From contig CAKOUW010000006.1 in assembly GCA_934120715.1 (NCBI GenBank), positions 1-64,000 of the forward strand: a stretch of 64,000 nt of DNA. Direction: 5' to 3'. Under the pieces are notes generated by a model. The model did no database searches and was not told the origin of the DNA. It saw only the letters and a program-made list of their open reading frames with translations. The position numbers were made by a program, and so were the translations under genes. This DNA comes from an uncultured Bacilli bacterium. GTDB lineage: Bacteria; Bacillota_I; Bacilli_A; RF39; UBA660. Shown here piece by piece: positions 8,592 through 18,369 of this stretch (the first letter of the stretch is position 1; every line of letters starts with the position of its first letter).

Positions 8592-10388
8592 ATGTCTAAC
8601 GAAATTAAAGCTAAAAAGGGATTACCAAGTGTAGAACAACCATGGATGAGATACTATGATGGTGAATTCAAGGAAGAGGATATACCAGATATATCAATAT
8701 ATCAATTTGCAAAAGAACGTATCAAGGGAAAAGAAAATCGAACAGCTCTTGATGTGAGAATGGGAAAGAATGATTTTAAAAGAGGTATAAAAATATCTTA
8801 TAAAAAATTATTTGATCAAATGGAGACAGGTGCTAAATCATCTAAAGCAATAGGCATTAAAGCGGATGAAATTGTACCAGTTATATTACCGAATATTCCC
8901 CAAGCAAGGGTTATGATTTATTCTAATAGTATAGTAGGAGCAACATCATATCCAATGTCACCATTTATAGCACCTAATCAATTGGATTCAATAATAAGAG
9001 AAAATGAAATTAAAAATTTAGTAATATTTACACCATTCTATGAAAGATATAAGAATGTTTTAGAAAGTGCCAATCTTTCGAGTATAATTGCGGTTGATGG
9101 AACTGAGTCACTTCCATTTATCTTAAGAAAAACTGCTAAAAGCAAGACTCCAAAAATAACTGGCGGAAACATAATACCTTGGGAAGAATATATGTCACTT
9201 TCAAAATCATTACCATATTCACTTCAGCCATATCATAAAGAAGGTCATATAGCCGCCATAATAGGGACTAGTGGTACAACAGGTATCCCTAAAGGTGTAA
9301 AAATAACAGATAAAAACTTAAATGCTGTAGCACTTACATATATAAATAGTAAAATACTTGAAGGAACATTTTGTGATGTGTTAATTCCATCAATTTCTTA
9401 TGGCCTATCAATGATGCATTATGAAACAACTAAAGGCAATAAAATATATTTAATACCAGAATTGGTATCTAATAACATTGACAAATTAATGATGGCTGTA
9501 AAACCAGATAGCTTTACTGGCGGACCAATTCATGCAATAAACCTAACTAGAAGTAAGAATTACCAAGAAGGTAAGGTTCCACATGTAAAAGAATTTGCTA
9601 GTGGTGGAGCAACATTACCAAAAGATGTAGAACGAGAATTAAATGGTGTATCAGAAGGTTACTCTGAAAATGGTGAGTACAATCCCAAAATAGTTGTTAG
9701 ACCAGGATATGGATTAACTGAAAACATGGCATTAGGTAGTTATAATAAACCAGGAGCATATATGTTTGGTAGTATAGGTATTCCTTTTCCATATGAAAAT
9801 GTAGGAATATTTAAACCTGGTACTGATGAAGAATTGACATATAATGAACTTGGTGAAATATGTATAAGTGGTCCTTGTGTTATGGCAGGATACTTAAACA
9901 ATGAGAAAGAAACTAATGAAGTAATAAAATATCATGCCGATGGCGAAAGATGGATTCATACAAAGGACATAGGATATATAACACCAGATGGACATCTATA
10001 TCATGTTGATAGAATAAAAAATATATTTATGAGAAGTGGCTTCAATGTTCATCCGTCTAAAATAACCGAATTTATAGACTGTCTACCAGATGTTAAAGAA
10101 AGTATTGTAGTAGGTGTAGAGCATCCAGATGAGCAATGTGTTCCAGTAGCCTTCATTGTTCCAGAAAATAATGGAAAATCAATCGAGGAAATAGAAGAAA
10201 ATGTAAAAAAAGAATGCGCTGAATCTTTAGAAGCATGTTCAGTACCATATGATTACGTATTTGTAGATCAACTACCAATTAACTTAGGTGGAAAAATAGA
10301 TAAAAACAAAATACTACAAAAGGCTAATATAGATTTTACAAAAAGTTCTAAAGTTCCAAGTAAGAATATAAGTTTCAAGCAAGAGTGA
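8592..10388 (+). CDS. AMP-forming acyl-CoA synthetase/ligase family protein
   Basis: A 598-residue class I adenylate-forming enzyme (ANL superfamily), which activates a carboxylate with ATP and usually passes it to CoA or a carrier. Seen: the P-loop GTSGTTGIPKG (225-235), the GYGLTE motif, the HTKDIGY motif with its ribose-binding Asp, the hinge region RIKNIFMRSGF, and the GGKIDK block carrying the probable catalytic Lys near the C-terminus. The substrate cannot be read from sequence; long-chain fatty acid or an amino acid are both possible. No carrier-protein domain is attached. ATG follows TTAGGAGGG. Its neighbour is a membrane hybrid kinase, and a terminator separates the two. Confidence 0.88.
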   Translation: MSNEIKAKKGLPSVEQPWMRYYDGEFKEEDIPDISIYQFAKERIKGKENRTALDVRMGKNDFKRGIKISYKKLFDQMETGAKSSKAIGIKADEIVPVILPNIPQARVMIYSNSIVGATSYPMSPFIAPNQLDSIIRENEIKNLVIFTPFYERYKNVLESANLSSIIAVDGTESLPFILRKTAKSKTPKITGGNIIPWEEYMSLSKSLPYSLQPYHKEGHIAAIIGTSGTTGIPKGVKITDKNLNAVALTYINSKILEGTFCDVLIPSISYGLSMMHYETTKGNKIYLIPELVSNNIDKLMMAVKPDSFTGGPIHAINLTRSKNYQEGKVPHVKEFASGGATLPKDVERELNGVSEGYSENGEYNPKIVVRPGYGLTENMALGSYNKPGAYMFGSIGIPFPYENVGIFKPGTDEELTYNELGEICISGPCVMAGYLNNEKETNEVIKYHADGERWIHTKDIGYITPDGHLYHVDRIKNIFMRSGFNVHPSKITEFIDCLPDVKESIVVGVEHPDEQCVPVAFIVPENNGKSIEEIEENVKKECAESLEACSVPYDYVFVDQLPINLGGKIDKNKILQKANIDFTKSSKVPSKNISFKQE

Positions 10389-10409
10389 TATATTAACTCT
10401 TGCTTTTAT
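10379..10409 (+). terminator. Terminator after the ligase gene
   Basis: GCAAGAGT/ACTCTTGC stem (10379-10386, 10396-10403) followed by TTTTATA. The left arm overlaps the end of the coding region. Confidence 0.7.
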
Positions 10410-10427
10410 AATAAAAAAATCCCTATC

Positions 10428-10456
10428 TTTACTACTAGTAAAAATAATGGTAAAAT
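10428..10456 (+). promoter_or_regulatory. Promoter of the first hybrid kinase
   Basis: TTTACT (10428-10433), 17 bases, TAAAAT (10451-10456). Moderate match, well placed for the GTG start at 10483. Confidence 0.4.
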
Positions 10457-10482
10457 AAAATAAATAAAGGTTGGTGAGATTT

Positions 10483-12720
10483 GTGATCAATGTAGTACTT
10501 TCTTCATGCTGCCTAATCTTTTTAACAATAGTGGCAGTTGTTTACTTTTCAAAAAAAAGAATGGAAAATGCAGATAATAAAATATTTACCGTTATGATTA
10601 TAGTTAATTTAATAGGAATATTAATAGATATGATTGGTTATATTTCATTTGAAAAATTTTCTCATACGGCTTTAATAAATAAATGTATTTCCAAAATATA
10701 CGTAATATACTTCTTGACATACGTATTTTGTCTGTTTATCTACGTATATAATTTAACTTTTAATAATCTTGCGAAAAATGTCAAAAAAATGATTTGCGCA
10801 TTACTTGGCGTATTGCTAGTGATCGCTCTATTACCATTAAATGTTCATATCGAATCAAACAGGGCATTTTCTGAAGGACCAAGTGCTAATTTAACTTATG
10901 CTGTTGGAATAATTCTTCTAATACTAATGATTGTCTTCTTGTTTATTGGTAGAAAAAAACTAAAATCATATATACCATTACTAGCTTTTGTTGGTTCTAC
11001 ATTATTAACAGCTATAATTCAAAAGATATGTCCAGAATTAACATTAATGCTATTGTCCAATACTGTAGTAACATTTATAATGTACTTTACAATTGAAAAT
11101 CCCGACATGAAAATGATAGAGCAATTAGAATTAGCAAAAGAACAAGCTGATAAAGCCAATCGTGCTAAGACCGAATTTTTATCTAGCATGTCTCATGAAA
11201 TAAGAACACCACTTAATGCCATTGTAGGTTTTAGTGATTTTATTGTAAATGCTGATAGTTTAGATGAAGCTAAAGAAAATGCTAAAGATATTATTAATGC
11301 CTCAAACACTTTACTTGAAATAGTTAATGGTATCTTAGACATTTCTAAAATAGAATCAGGTAAACTAGAAATAATTAATTCTAAGTATAAAGCCTATGAT
11401 ACTTTCGAGAGCCTTGCTAAATTGATAATGCCAAAGATGCAAGAAAAAGGTCTAGACTTTACTTACTATATAGCCAAAGATATACCAGACACTTTATATG
11501 GTGACTATGCTAACATAAAAAAAGTTGTTACCAATTTATTGAGTAATGCTGCCAAGTACACTGAAAAAGGATTTGTCAGATATGAAGTAAACTGTGTTAA
11601 TGATAAAGATTATACAAAGTTAATTATTTCAGTAGAAGATTCTGGAAGAGGAATCAAAAAAGAAAACATCGACAAACTATTTAATAAATTTGAACGTCTA
11701 GATCAAGATAGAAATACTACTATAGAAGGAACTGGCTTAGGCCTTGCCATTACAAAACAATTAGTAGAGTTAATGAATGGTAAAATTGTAGTACATACAA
11801 TTTATGGAAAGGGTTCAAAATTTACAATTATTTTAAATCAAAAAATAACAGAGAGTATAAAAGAAGAAAAAACTTCAATTCAAAAAATTGATAATCTGGC
11901 TCTAACAAGTCTAAAAATATTAGTAGTAGATGATAATCCTCTAAATCTAAAAGTTACTAAAAAAATATTAAATAGATTAGGCATTAACAATGTTGAATGC
12001 TTAGAAAGTGGTTTTGCATGTGTTGACAAGATAGAATCTGGTGATTATTATGACTTGATTCTATTAGATGATATGATGCCTAAAATGAATGGTAGTGAAA
12101 CTTTAGCTAGGTTGAAAAAAATACCAGGATTTAATTCCATTACCATTGCCTTAACGGCCAATGCTTTAACTGGAATGCGAGAAAAATATTTAAATAATGG
12201 CTTTAACGGCTATCTATCAAAACCCATTGATAAAGAAATTTTAATAAAAGAATTAAAAAGAACACTAATTGAATCAAAATACAACTTTACTAAAGAAGAA
12301 AATAGTGCCCCAAAGGAAGAAGTAGAAGAACTTATTGTTGATGAGCAAAGTACTAATAACTGCGATTTGTCATATTTTAGAAAAAACAATATTGATATTG
12401 ATAGAGCTATAGAATTATTAGGAGATATTGAAACCTACAATGAAACACTAAAAGACTTTATGTCAAAACTTCCAGAACGCATGGAAAAACTTCAAAATTA
12501 TATAAAAGAGTTAAATATGTCTGACTACGCCATATCAGTTCATAGTCTAAAAAGTGATTGTAAATACTTAGGATTTACATCATTTGCTAATGTAGCATAT
12601 GAACATGAAATGAAAAGCAAAGAAAATGATTCTAATTTTATAGCTAATCATTTCCAAGAATTAGTGACAGAAAAAAATAAAATTTTAACTATTATAGAAC
12701 CATACTTATCAAAAATATAA
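10483..12720 (+). CDS. Membrane hybrid histidine kinase with receiver and HPt domains (intact)
   Basis: A 745-residue phosphorelay protein. About seven membrane helices fill residues 1-205. A short coiled linker leads to the dimerisation domain with SHEIRTPLN (His238). The ATP-binding domain has an intact N box (NLLSNAAKYT), G1 (DSGRG) and G2 (GTGLGL). A receiver follows, with the DD pair, Asp529 in LLDDMMP, and the conserved Thr and Lys. A C-terminal HPt domain carries His687 in HSLKSDCKYLG. I prefer GTG 10483, five bases behind GGTGAG, to TTG 10471. No separate DNA-binding regulator is adjacent, so the output is unknown. The paralogue at 15514 has lost ATP-binding residues. Confidence 0.9.
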   Translation: MINVVLSSCCLIFLTIVAVVYFSKKRMENADNKIFTVMIIVNLIGILIDMIGYISFEKFSHTALINKCISKIYVIYFLTYVFCLFIYVYNLTFNNLAKNVKKMICALLGVLLVIALLPLNVHIESNRAFSEGPSANLTYAVGIILLILMIVFLFIGRKKLKSYIPLLAFVGSTLLTAIIQKICPELTLMLLSNTVVTFIMYFTIENPDMKMIEQLELAKEQADKANRAKTEFLSSMSHEIRTPLNAIVGFSDFIVNADSLDEAKENAKDIINASNTLLEIVNGILDISKIESGKLEIINSKYKAYDTFESLAKLIMPKMQEKGLDFTYYIAKDIPDTLYGDYANIKKVVTNLLSNAAKYTEKGFVRYEVNCVNDKDYTKLIISVEDSGRGIKKENIDKLFNKFERLDQDRNTTIEGTGLGLAITKQLVELMNGKIVVHTIYGKGSKFTIILNQKITESIKEEKTSIQKIDNLALTSLKILVVDDNPLNLKVTKKILNRLGINNVECLESGFACVDKIESGDYYDLILLDDMMPKMNGSETLARLKKIPGFNSITIALTANALTGMREKYLNNGFNGYLSKPIDKEILIKELKRTLIESKYNFTKEENSAPKEEVEELIVDEQSTNNCDLSYFRKNNIDIDRAIELLGDIETYNETLKDFMSKLPERMEKLQNYIKELNMSDYAISVHSLKSDCKYLGFTSFANVAYEHEMKSKENDSNFIANHFQELVTEKNKILTIIEPYLSKI

Positions 12721-12741
12721 ATTTAATTAAGGGGGAAGTAT

Positions 12742-13635
12742 ATGATTATATCAGATAGCTCAAATGTTAGAATAGATACATATCTAGCTGATTACTTATC
12801 ATTATCTAGAAGTAAAATACAAAAATTAATAAAGAACAAATTAATTACAGTAAATGGCAAAATTGTTAACGCTAATTATGTTGTTAAAGAGGAAGATGAA
12901 ATATTAGTAAATAATGATCTTGATTATGAAATAAATATCAAACCAGAAAATATTCCTCTAGATATAGTTTATGAAGATGAAGATTTACTAGTTATAAATA
13001 AAGAAAGCGGTATGGTAGTACACCCAGCACCAGGTCATTATGAGAAAACACTTGTTAATGCTTTATTGTACAAATTTGACTTAAAAAGTGGTGAAAAAAC
13101 AAGGCCGGGAATTGTCCATAGACTAGATAAAGATACCTCAGGATTAATGTTAGTAGCTAAAAATGAATTTACACATGAAAAATTATCCCAAATGATAGGA
13201 AATAAAGAAGTTGAAAGACATTATTTAGCTATTGTTGATGGTATTATAAAAAATACGTCAGGTACCATTGACGCTCCTATAGGCAGAGATCAAAATAATA
13301 GACAAAAAATGGCAGTAACAGATGTAAACTCTAAAAATGCTATTACTCATTTTAAAGTACTAGAAAGATTTAAAAATAATACTTTAATTGAATGTATCTT
13401 GGAAACTGGTAGAACCCATCAAATAAGAGTGCACTTATCATATATAGGCTACCCAGTAACAAATGATCCACTTTATAATAAAAAGAAGGCAACTGAATTT
13501 GGCCAAATGCTTCATTCTAAAAGTATAAGATTTAAGCAACCACGCACCAATAAAGAATTGTATTTTGAGCAAGAGCCACCAAAAGAATTTCAAGATAAAC
13601 TAAATAAATTAAGAGAAGAGCAACTAGCCAACTAG
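12742..13635 (+). CDS. rluD: RluD-family 23S rRNA pseudouridine synthase
   Basis: A 297-residue protein with an N-terminal S4 RNA-binding domain (about 8-60) and the RluA/RluD catalytic domain. The signature HRLDKDTSG contains the catalytic Asp129; GRTHQIRVH lies further on. RluD-type enzymes modify helix 69 of 23S rRNA; the exact sites are inferred. ATG follows AAGGGGGAAG, only 21 bases after the kinase stop, so both are probably on one transcript. Its usual partner lspA is 4.3 kb upstream. Confidence 0.92.
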   Translation: MIISDSSNVRIDTYLADYLSLSRSKIQKLIKNKLITVNGKIVNANYVVKEEDEILVNNDLDYEINIKPENIPLDIVYEDEDLLVINKESGMVVHPAPGHYEKTLVNALLYKFDLKSGEKTRPGIVHRLDKDTSGLMLVAKNEFTHEKLSQMIGNKEVERHYLAIVDGIIKNTSGTIDAPIGRDQNNRQKMAVTDVNSKNAITHFKVLERFKNNTLIECILETGRTHQIRVHLSYIGYPVTNDPLYNKKKATEFGQMLHSKSIRFKQPRTNKELYFEQEPPKEFQDKLNKLREEQLAN

Positions 13636-13646
13636 TTGTTTTTTTG
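13621..13646 (+). terminator. Terminator of rluD
   Basis: CAACTAG/CTAGTTG stem (13621-13627, 13632-13638) with loop CCAA and a run of seven or more T. The hairpin contains the rluD stop codon. Confidence 0.75.
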
Positions 13647-13677
13647 TCTAGTTTACACTAAAAAAGAATTTTAATAT

Positions 13678-13705
13678 TTGTTAATAAGAAATATTGTGAT
13701 AATAT
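13678..13705 (+). promoter_or_regulatory. Probable promoter of the LPSTGG surface protein
   Basis: TTGTTA (13678-13683), 16 bases, TAATAT (13700-13705). AT-rich surroundings make this a moderate call. Confidence 0.35.
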
Positions 13706-13733
13706 TTTTATATAAGATAGTGAGGGATAAAAA

Positions 13734-15419
13734 ATGAAAAAAATCAAATTAACAACAAGTATAATCTTAATTTTAACTATACTTCTTTTACCATTTGCCA
13801 ATCTTTTAAGTGCTAAGGCAGAAGAGACAACAATCACTGTTGATGACAGTAAAAAGGTAACTGATACAACAGGTTTAATCGTAAAAGTAAGTGATGAAGA
13901 TGATTTAAATAAGGATGTGTTTAAGGCCTATAAAGTTTTAGATGCATACTATGATAAAGCAACTAATGCCATGACATATAAGTTTACACCAGAGTTTTCA
14001 ACCTTTTTAACAACATCGGGTGATACTAAACTTGCAAGTTTAACTGTTGATGATTATATAGCTTACGGCTATGCCCAGGAAGACAAAACTAATGACACGG
14101 AAGAAGAGTTAACAAAAAAACAAAACCTTCAAAAAGAATACAATAGTATGATTGCTAGTTTTGCTAAATACATAAAAAAGGGTACTAATACATTACCTAA
14201 AAATTATGAGTTAACAAATAATGTTGGAGTATCTAAAACGGCTACTGTTGAGGTAGGTTCATATTTAATCTTACCAGCAGTGCTTGCTGATACACCATAT
14301 ATTTATATCGACCAATCAACCTACAATTATTATAGTGCTTTGATTGCTAATGCTGTTTACCAAGTAGAAAATGGCGTTTGGAAGCTTACTAATTGTGAAG
14401 TTACTTTTAAAAGTAGCATGAACACTTTTTTATCTTATATTTTTGATACTCCAATAAGCAGTTTTGCTGAAAACTTTGATACACTCACACCATCAGCTGA
14501 TTGTGAGTTATATAGAAATAAGGAATATACTCTTTTCTTCTCTACAAGTAATAGAGATTATGATTATCAAAAATATGAATTAAAAATAACTCTTCCAGAA
14601 GGCGTTACACTTGTAGATGATAGTTCAGATTTAAATAACATATATATGGTTGTTTTTGGAACCGAAATGGAAACAAAACAAGCTGCAGCTGATGGAAAAC
14701 TATATGGTGAAACAGGTGAAGATGGAAACCCTAAACTTTATGGTACGGCCAAAGTTGAAGATGTCACAATCAATAAAGAAGATGGAACTTCTGTTACTGC
14801 CAAGTCAATAACTATTACATCATCTGAGGGAATTAAGGATAATCTTGCATTAGGAATTAGAATAAAACTAAATACTAATGCCGAAAAAATAGTTTTAGGC
14901 GTTACTGGTAATGTTATAAACTCAAGCTTTACATTTACAGTAGATCCATATACTGATCCAGCTACAACTAAAACCCTAACTGCTGAAAATAAAGCTATAA
15001 CTTATGGATTAGAAATATCTAATAAGAGTAAAAACGATAACAGTTATCTAACAGGCGCAACATTTGGAATCTATACTAGTGAAAGCTGTACAGATGATAC
15101 TAAAGTAGGGGAAATAAATGTAGATGAAACAATAGATAGCCAAATAGTTGGTAGATATCTAGGACTTCCTAGTGGTACATATTATATTAAACAACTAAAA
15201 GCAGCTACTGGTTATAAAACAGCAACAGATATAGCAAGTATCACAATAGAACCTTCAAATACAACTTACACTCACTTAGATGTAGAAAATGCTAAGCAAG
15301 GTTTACTTCCATCAACAGGTGGACTTGGTACAGTATTCTACACACTAATGGGTTTACTAGTAGTAGGAGCAGGAGCATATTCAATTATAAAATACTCTAA
15401 AAAACAGATTAACAGTTAA
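13734..15419 (+). CDS. LPSTGG-anchored isopeptide-type pilin/surface protein
   Basis: A 561-residue wall-anchored protein. A signal peptide spans 1-31, with an AKA cleavage site. Two beta-rich domains follow, of the kind found in fimbrial isopeptide-forming (D2-like) backbones. A Cna-B/SpaA-like domain begins near residue 430 (YGLEISNKS...GTYYIKQLKA). The sorting signal LPSTGG (525-530) is followed by a hydrophobic helix and a KKQINS tail. Such proteins are linked to peptidoglycan or polymerised by class A or C sortases. The two sortases in this window look class B-like, so the cognate enzyme may lie elsewhere. ATG follows GAGGGA. The paralogue is at 60058. It sits between the two hybrid kinase genes, which may point to its control (inference). 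Confidence 0.9.
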   Translation: MKKIKLTTSIILILTILLLPFANLLSAKAEETTITVDDSKKVTDTTGLIVKVSDEDDLNKDVFKAYKVLDAYYDKATNAMTYKFTPEFSTFLTTSGDTKLASLTVDDYIAYGYAQEDKTNDTEEELTKKQNLQKEYNSMIASFAKYIKKGTNTLPKNYELTNNVGVSKTATVEVGSYLILPAVLADTPYIYIDQSTYNYYSALIANAVYQVENGVWKLTNCEVTFKSSMNTFLSYIFDTPISSFAENFDTLTPSADCELYRNKEYTLFFSTSNRDYDYQKYELKITLPEGVTLVDDSSDLNNIYMVVFGTEMETKQAAADGKLYGETGEDGNPKLYGTAKVEDVTINKEDGTSVTAKSITITSSEGIKDNLALGIRIKLNTNAEKIVLGVTGNVINSSFTFTVDPYTDPATTKTLTAENKAITYGLEISNKSKNDNSYLTGATFGIYTSESCTDDTKVGEINVDETIDSQIVGRYLGLPSGTYYIKQLKAATGYKTATDIASITIEPSNTTYTHLDVENAKQGLLPSTGGLGTVFYTLMGLLVVGAGAYSIIKYSKKQINS

Positions 15420-15442
15420 CTGTCTAACTATAAATAATAAAG

Positions 15443-15470
15443 AAAAGACCTTTTAAATAAGTCTTTTTTT
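15443..15470 (+). terminator. Terminator after the surface protein
   Basis: AAAAGAC/GTCTTTT stem (15443-15449, 15461-15467) followed by more T. A TATAAT at 15474-15479 with upstream TGT, likely the -10 of the next gene, follows at once. Confidence 0.65.
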
Positions 15471-15513
15471 TGTTATAATCAAAATAGTAGAAAAGAATAA
15501 CGGAGGGTAAAAC

Positions 15514-17844
15514 ATGGAAAATGGTATTTTCTTTTCCTTGACTAGTTTAGTATATAGTCTTCTTTTAGTTATAGTCTTTTTTTCTAAAGAAAGATATGTT
15601 AGTCAAGAAAATAATATTTATAGAAAGATAATAGTTGTCAACCTAATAGGTCTATTAATAGACATCTTTTTAGGAACATATGCATCACGTTACCTAATTG
15701 GACTGCATCCTAATCTAGCAATAATTATTCTAAAATTAAGATTAATTTACTTTGTTGCTTGGACTAGTCTTTTTTCAATGTATATAGTATCACTTTGTGC
15801 TAATGAACAAAAATTAGAACGAGATGTTAGAATGAAAAAAACTAATATAGCATTACTAATTCTTATAATTTATTTTGTTATAGCAGCTATTACTATATTT
15901 ATATTGCCACTTTATTCACATAAAAAACTAAATATGTTTTATACTTATGGTCCAGCTACAACCGCAGTCTATATATTTGGTGGTATTCAATTAATTAGTT
16001 GGATAATTATAATGATTAAAAATATTAAATATGTTGTAAATAAAAAATATATTCCAATTCTACTATTCATTTTAATTGCCGTAGTTGTAACAATAATTCA
16101 AGCTAAAAATCCAGAACTAACGCTAATGATTCCTCTTCAAACATTTATTACTTTCTTAATGTTTTTTACCATTGAAAATCCTGATATGAAAATGATTGAA
16201 GAATTAGAAGAGGAAAAAGATAAAGCTAACAACGCCAGTATTGCTAAAACAGAATTTTTATCTAGTGTATCCCATGAAATTAGAAATCCTCTAAATATAA
16301 TATCTGGCTTAGCTGATGAGATAGCAACTTCAAATGATGTAGAACATATGCGAGAAAATGCTAAGGATATATTGATGTCATCATCATCATTAATTACTAC
16401 TGTAAATGGTATCCTAGACATCTCAAAAATTGAGAAGGGTGTAGCTCAAATAGTAAATAGTCCATATGATGTTAAACTAGTTTTAGAAGAGATTGGTAAA
16501 CTATCATCATATAATTTTAAAAATAAAAATATAGAATTCTCTTATAATATAGCCAAAGATTTACCAAAAACATTATTAGGTGATTATCTAGCCTTAAAAA
16601 AGATAATTACTAATCTTTTAAATGAAGCCTATTCAACTACTACTAATGGCTTTGTTAGATATGAAGTTAACTGTATCAATACCAGTGAAATTTCAAAGCT
16701 AATAATAACTGTTGAAGATAGTGGGTCTGGTCTAAAAAATGATTTACTAAATGGTATCTTTAAAGGAAAAGAAACAAAAGATGAAGATGATATAGCTAAA
16801 GATTATCCTATCAACCTTATTAGTGCTAAAAGGTTAACTGATCTAATGGGAGGGAAAATAATAGCTCAATCTGTTTATGGTAAAGGTTCTAAATATACAA
16901 TTATAATTAATCAAAGAATTAAGAAAGAAGAGACTAAAGATGCTTTGATTACTGATCTTACTTACTTAAAAATACTATTAGTTGACGATAATCCACTTAA
17001 CCTAAAAGTTACTGCTAGAATGCTTCAAAGGTTTAAAGCAACTGATATCACTAAAGTTGAAAGTGGTTTTGAATGTCTTGAAATAACTGAAAAAGAAAAT
17101 TATGACCTAATTTTCCTTGATGATATGATGCCTAAAATGACAGGAGTTGAAACCTTAAAAAAACTAAGAGAAAGACCTGATTTTAAAACCCCTGTTATAG
17201 CATTAACTGCTAATGCCATTGTAGGAATGAAAGAAAGATATTTAAAAGCAGGCTTTGATGACTATCTAGCTAAGCCATTAGAAAAAGAAGAGTTAGTAAA
17301 AGTGTTAAATAATGTCTTAAATGGAAACACAGAAAAAGATGAAAATATAACACCACCATCACCTGATGAAGTAATCCCTGTTGAAGAAAGCGTTGAAGAA
17401 ATATTAAGTATCAATAATAAAAATATCACTCCTATAGAGTTTGATGATTCAACAGAAATACTTGATCCAAATGAAAAGCCACACTATGATTTAAATTATC
17501 TAAAAAGAAATGGCTTTAATATAGATAGAGCCTTAGAACTATTAGAAGATGTAGTAACTTTCAATGAGACTCTATCAGACTTTAATAATAAACTATTCAG
17601 TAGAATGCAAAAAATAGCCCAATATAAAAATGAGAATGACCTCGAAAACTATATAATTGAAGTTCATTCCCTAAAGAGTGACTGTAAATACTTAGGTCTT
17701 ACATCTCTTGCAGACTTGTCATATGAGCATGAATTAAAAGCAAGAGAAAAAGATTTAACTTATATTGTTGAACACTATAGTGAACTAAAACAGGAAGTTG
17801 AAAAGTATCAGCCAATCATAAACAACTATTTAAATAACTTATAA
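15514..17844 (+). CDS. Membrane hybrid histidine kinase paralogue with degenerate ATP-binding domain
   Basis: A 776-residue paralogue of the kinase at 10483 with the same order: about seven membrane helices, a dimerisation domain with SHEIRNPLN (His254), an ATPase-like domain, a receiver (Asp536 in FLDDMMP) and an HPt domain (His718 in HSLKSDCKYLG). The ATPase fold is damaged where it matters. The N box reads NLLNEAYSTT, with Glu371 in place of the Mg-binding Asn. The G2 box GTGLGL is replaced by KDYPINLIS, although G1 (DSGSG) remains. It probably cannot autophosphorylate, while its phosphotransfer residues are kept, so it may act as a relay partner, phosphatase or decoy for the intact kinase. 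ATG follows GGAGGG. Its end overlaps the convergent TspO gene by 6 bases. Confidence 0.88.
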   Translation: MENGIFFSLTSLVYSLLLVIVFFSKERYVSQENNIYRKIIVVNLIGLLIDIFLGTYASRYLIGLHPNLAIIILKLRLIYFVAWTSLFSMYIVSLCANEQKLERDVRMKKTNIALLILIIYFVIAAITIFILPLYSHKKLNMFYTYGPATTAVYIFGGIQLISWIIIMIKNIKYVVNKKYIPILLFILIAVVVTIIQAKNPELTLMIPLQTFITFLMFFTIENPDMKMIEELEEEKDKANNASIAKTEFLSSVSHEIRNPLNIISGLADEIATSNDVEHMRENAKDILMSSSSLITTVNGILDISKIEKGVAQIVNSPYDVKLVLEEIGKLSSYNFKNKNIEFSYNIAKDLPKTLLGDYLALKKIITNLLNEAYSTTTNGFVRYEVNCINTSEISKLIITVEDSGSGLKNDLLNGIFKGKETKDEDDIAKDYPINLISAKRLTDLMGGKIIAQSVYGKGSKYTIIINQRIKKEETKDALITDLTYLKILLVDDNPLNLKVTARMLQRFKATDITKVESGFECLEITEKENYDLIFLDDMMPKMTGVETLKKLRERPDFKTPVIALTANAIVGMKERYLKAGFDDYLAKPLEKEELVKVLNNVLNGNTEKDENITPPSPDEVIPVEESVEEILSINNKNITPIEFDDSTEILDPNEKPHYDLNYLKRNGFNIDRALELLEDVVTFNETLSDFNNKLFSRMQKIAQYKNENDLENYIIEVHSLKSDCKYLGLTSLADLSYEHELKAREKDLTYIVEHYSELKQEVEKYQPIINNYLNNL

Positions 17845-18300
17845 TGTATTAATAACATAAATTGTTAATGACAATATAGTAGCAAATAATGACAAGAGTA
17901 TATAAGGATCAAGTAACTTAGTACTCTTTTCTTTTAGACTATATGTCTCTTGATATAAGAAAAGAGCTGAAATAAATGTACCCAAACAACTAACAAAACC
18001 TAAGAAGTTATTTTTTAAACCAAAAAATACTAAAGTAAAAGACTGATTAAATAAATAATTTACAGTCAAAGCTATTTTATAAGATTTAGGAATGTCCTTA
18101 AACCTATATCTTGAAACAACACTATAAATACTAATTGCTATAAGTATATATATTATAGTCCATGCTATCCCGTAAAAACTTCTACCAGGAGCAAAGAAGG
18201 GTAATTGGATAGTATTAAAATAATTATAATCTACTGGTATAATAGCCGATAAAAACCATGGTAAAAGACAAAGCATAAAAACCACAAACTTATATAACAT
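17839..18300 (-). CDS. tspO: TspO/MBR family membrane protein
   Basis: A 153-residue, five-helix membrane protein of the TspO/mitochondrial benzodiazepine receptor family, which binds tetrapyrroles and sterol-like ligands. Recognisable blocks are LPFFAPGRSFYGIAWTI (the family W/PP-W region, shifted in residues), NYLFNQSFTLVFFG and LLDPYILLSLFAT near the C-terminus. I start at ATG 18300 because AGAGGTGAT lies 5 bases upstream; an earlier in-frame ATG lacks a site. It is the only minus-strand gene between rpmB and the window end, and it diverges from the rhomboid gene. Confidence 0.85.
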   Translation of the reverse strand: MLYKFVVFMLCLLPWFLSAIIPVDYNYFNTIQLPFFAPGRSFYGIAWTIIYILIAISIYSVVSRYRFKDIPKSYKIALTVNYLFNQSFTLVFFGLKNNFLGFVSCLGTFISALFLYQETYSLKEKSTKLLDPYILLSLFATILSLTIYVINTL

Positions 18301-18369
18301 AAATATCACCTCTTTCAATATTTTATGATTTGGTATATAATAATATTAATCTTTTTAGGAGGCAAAAAA

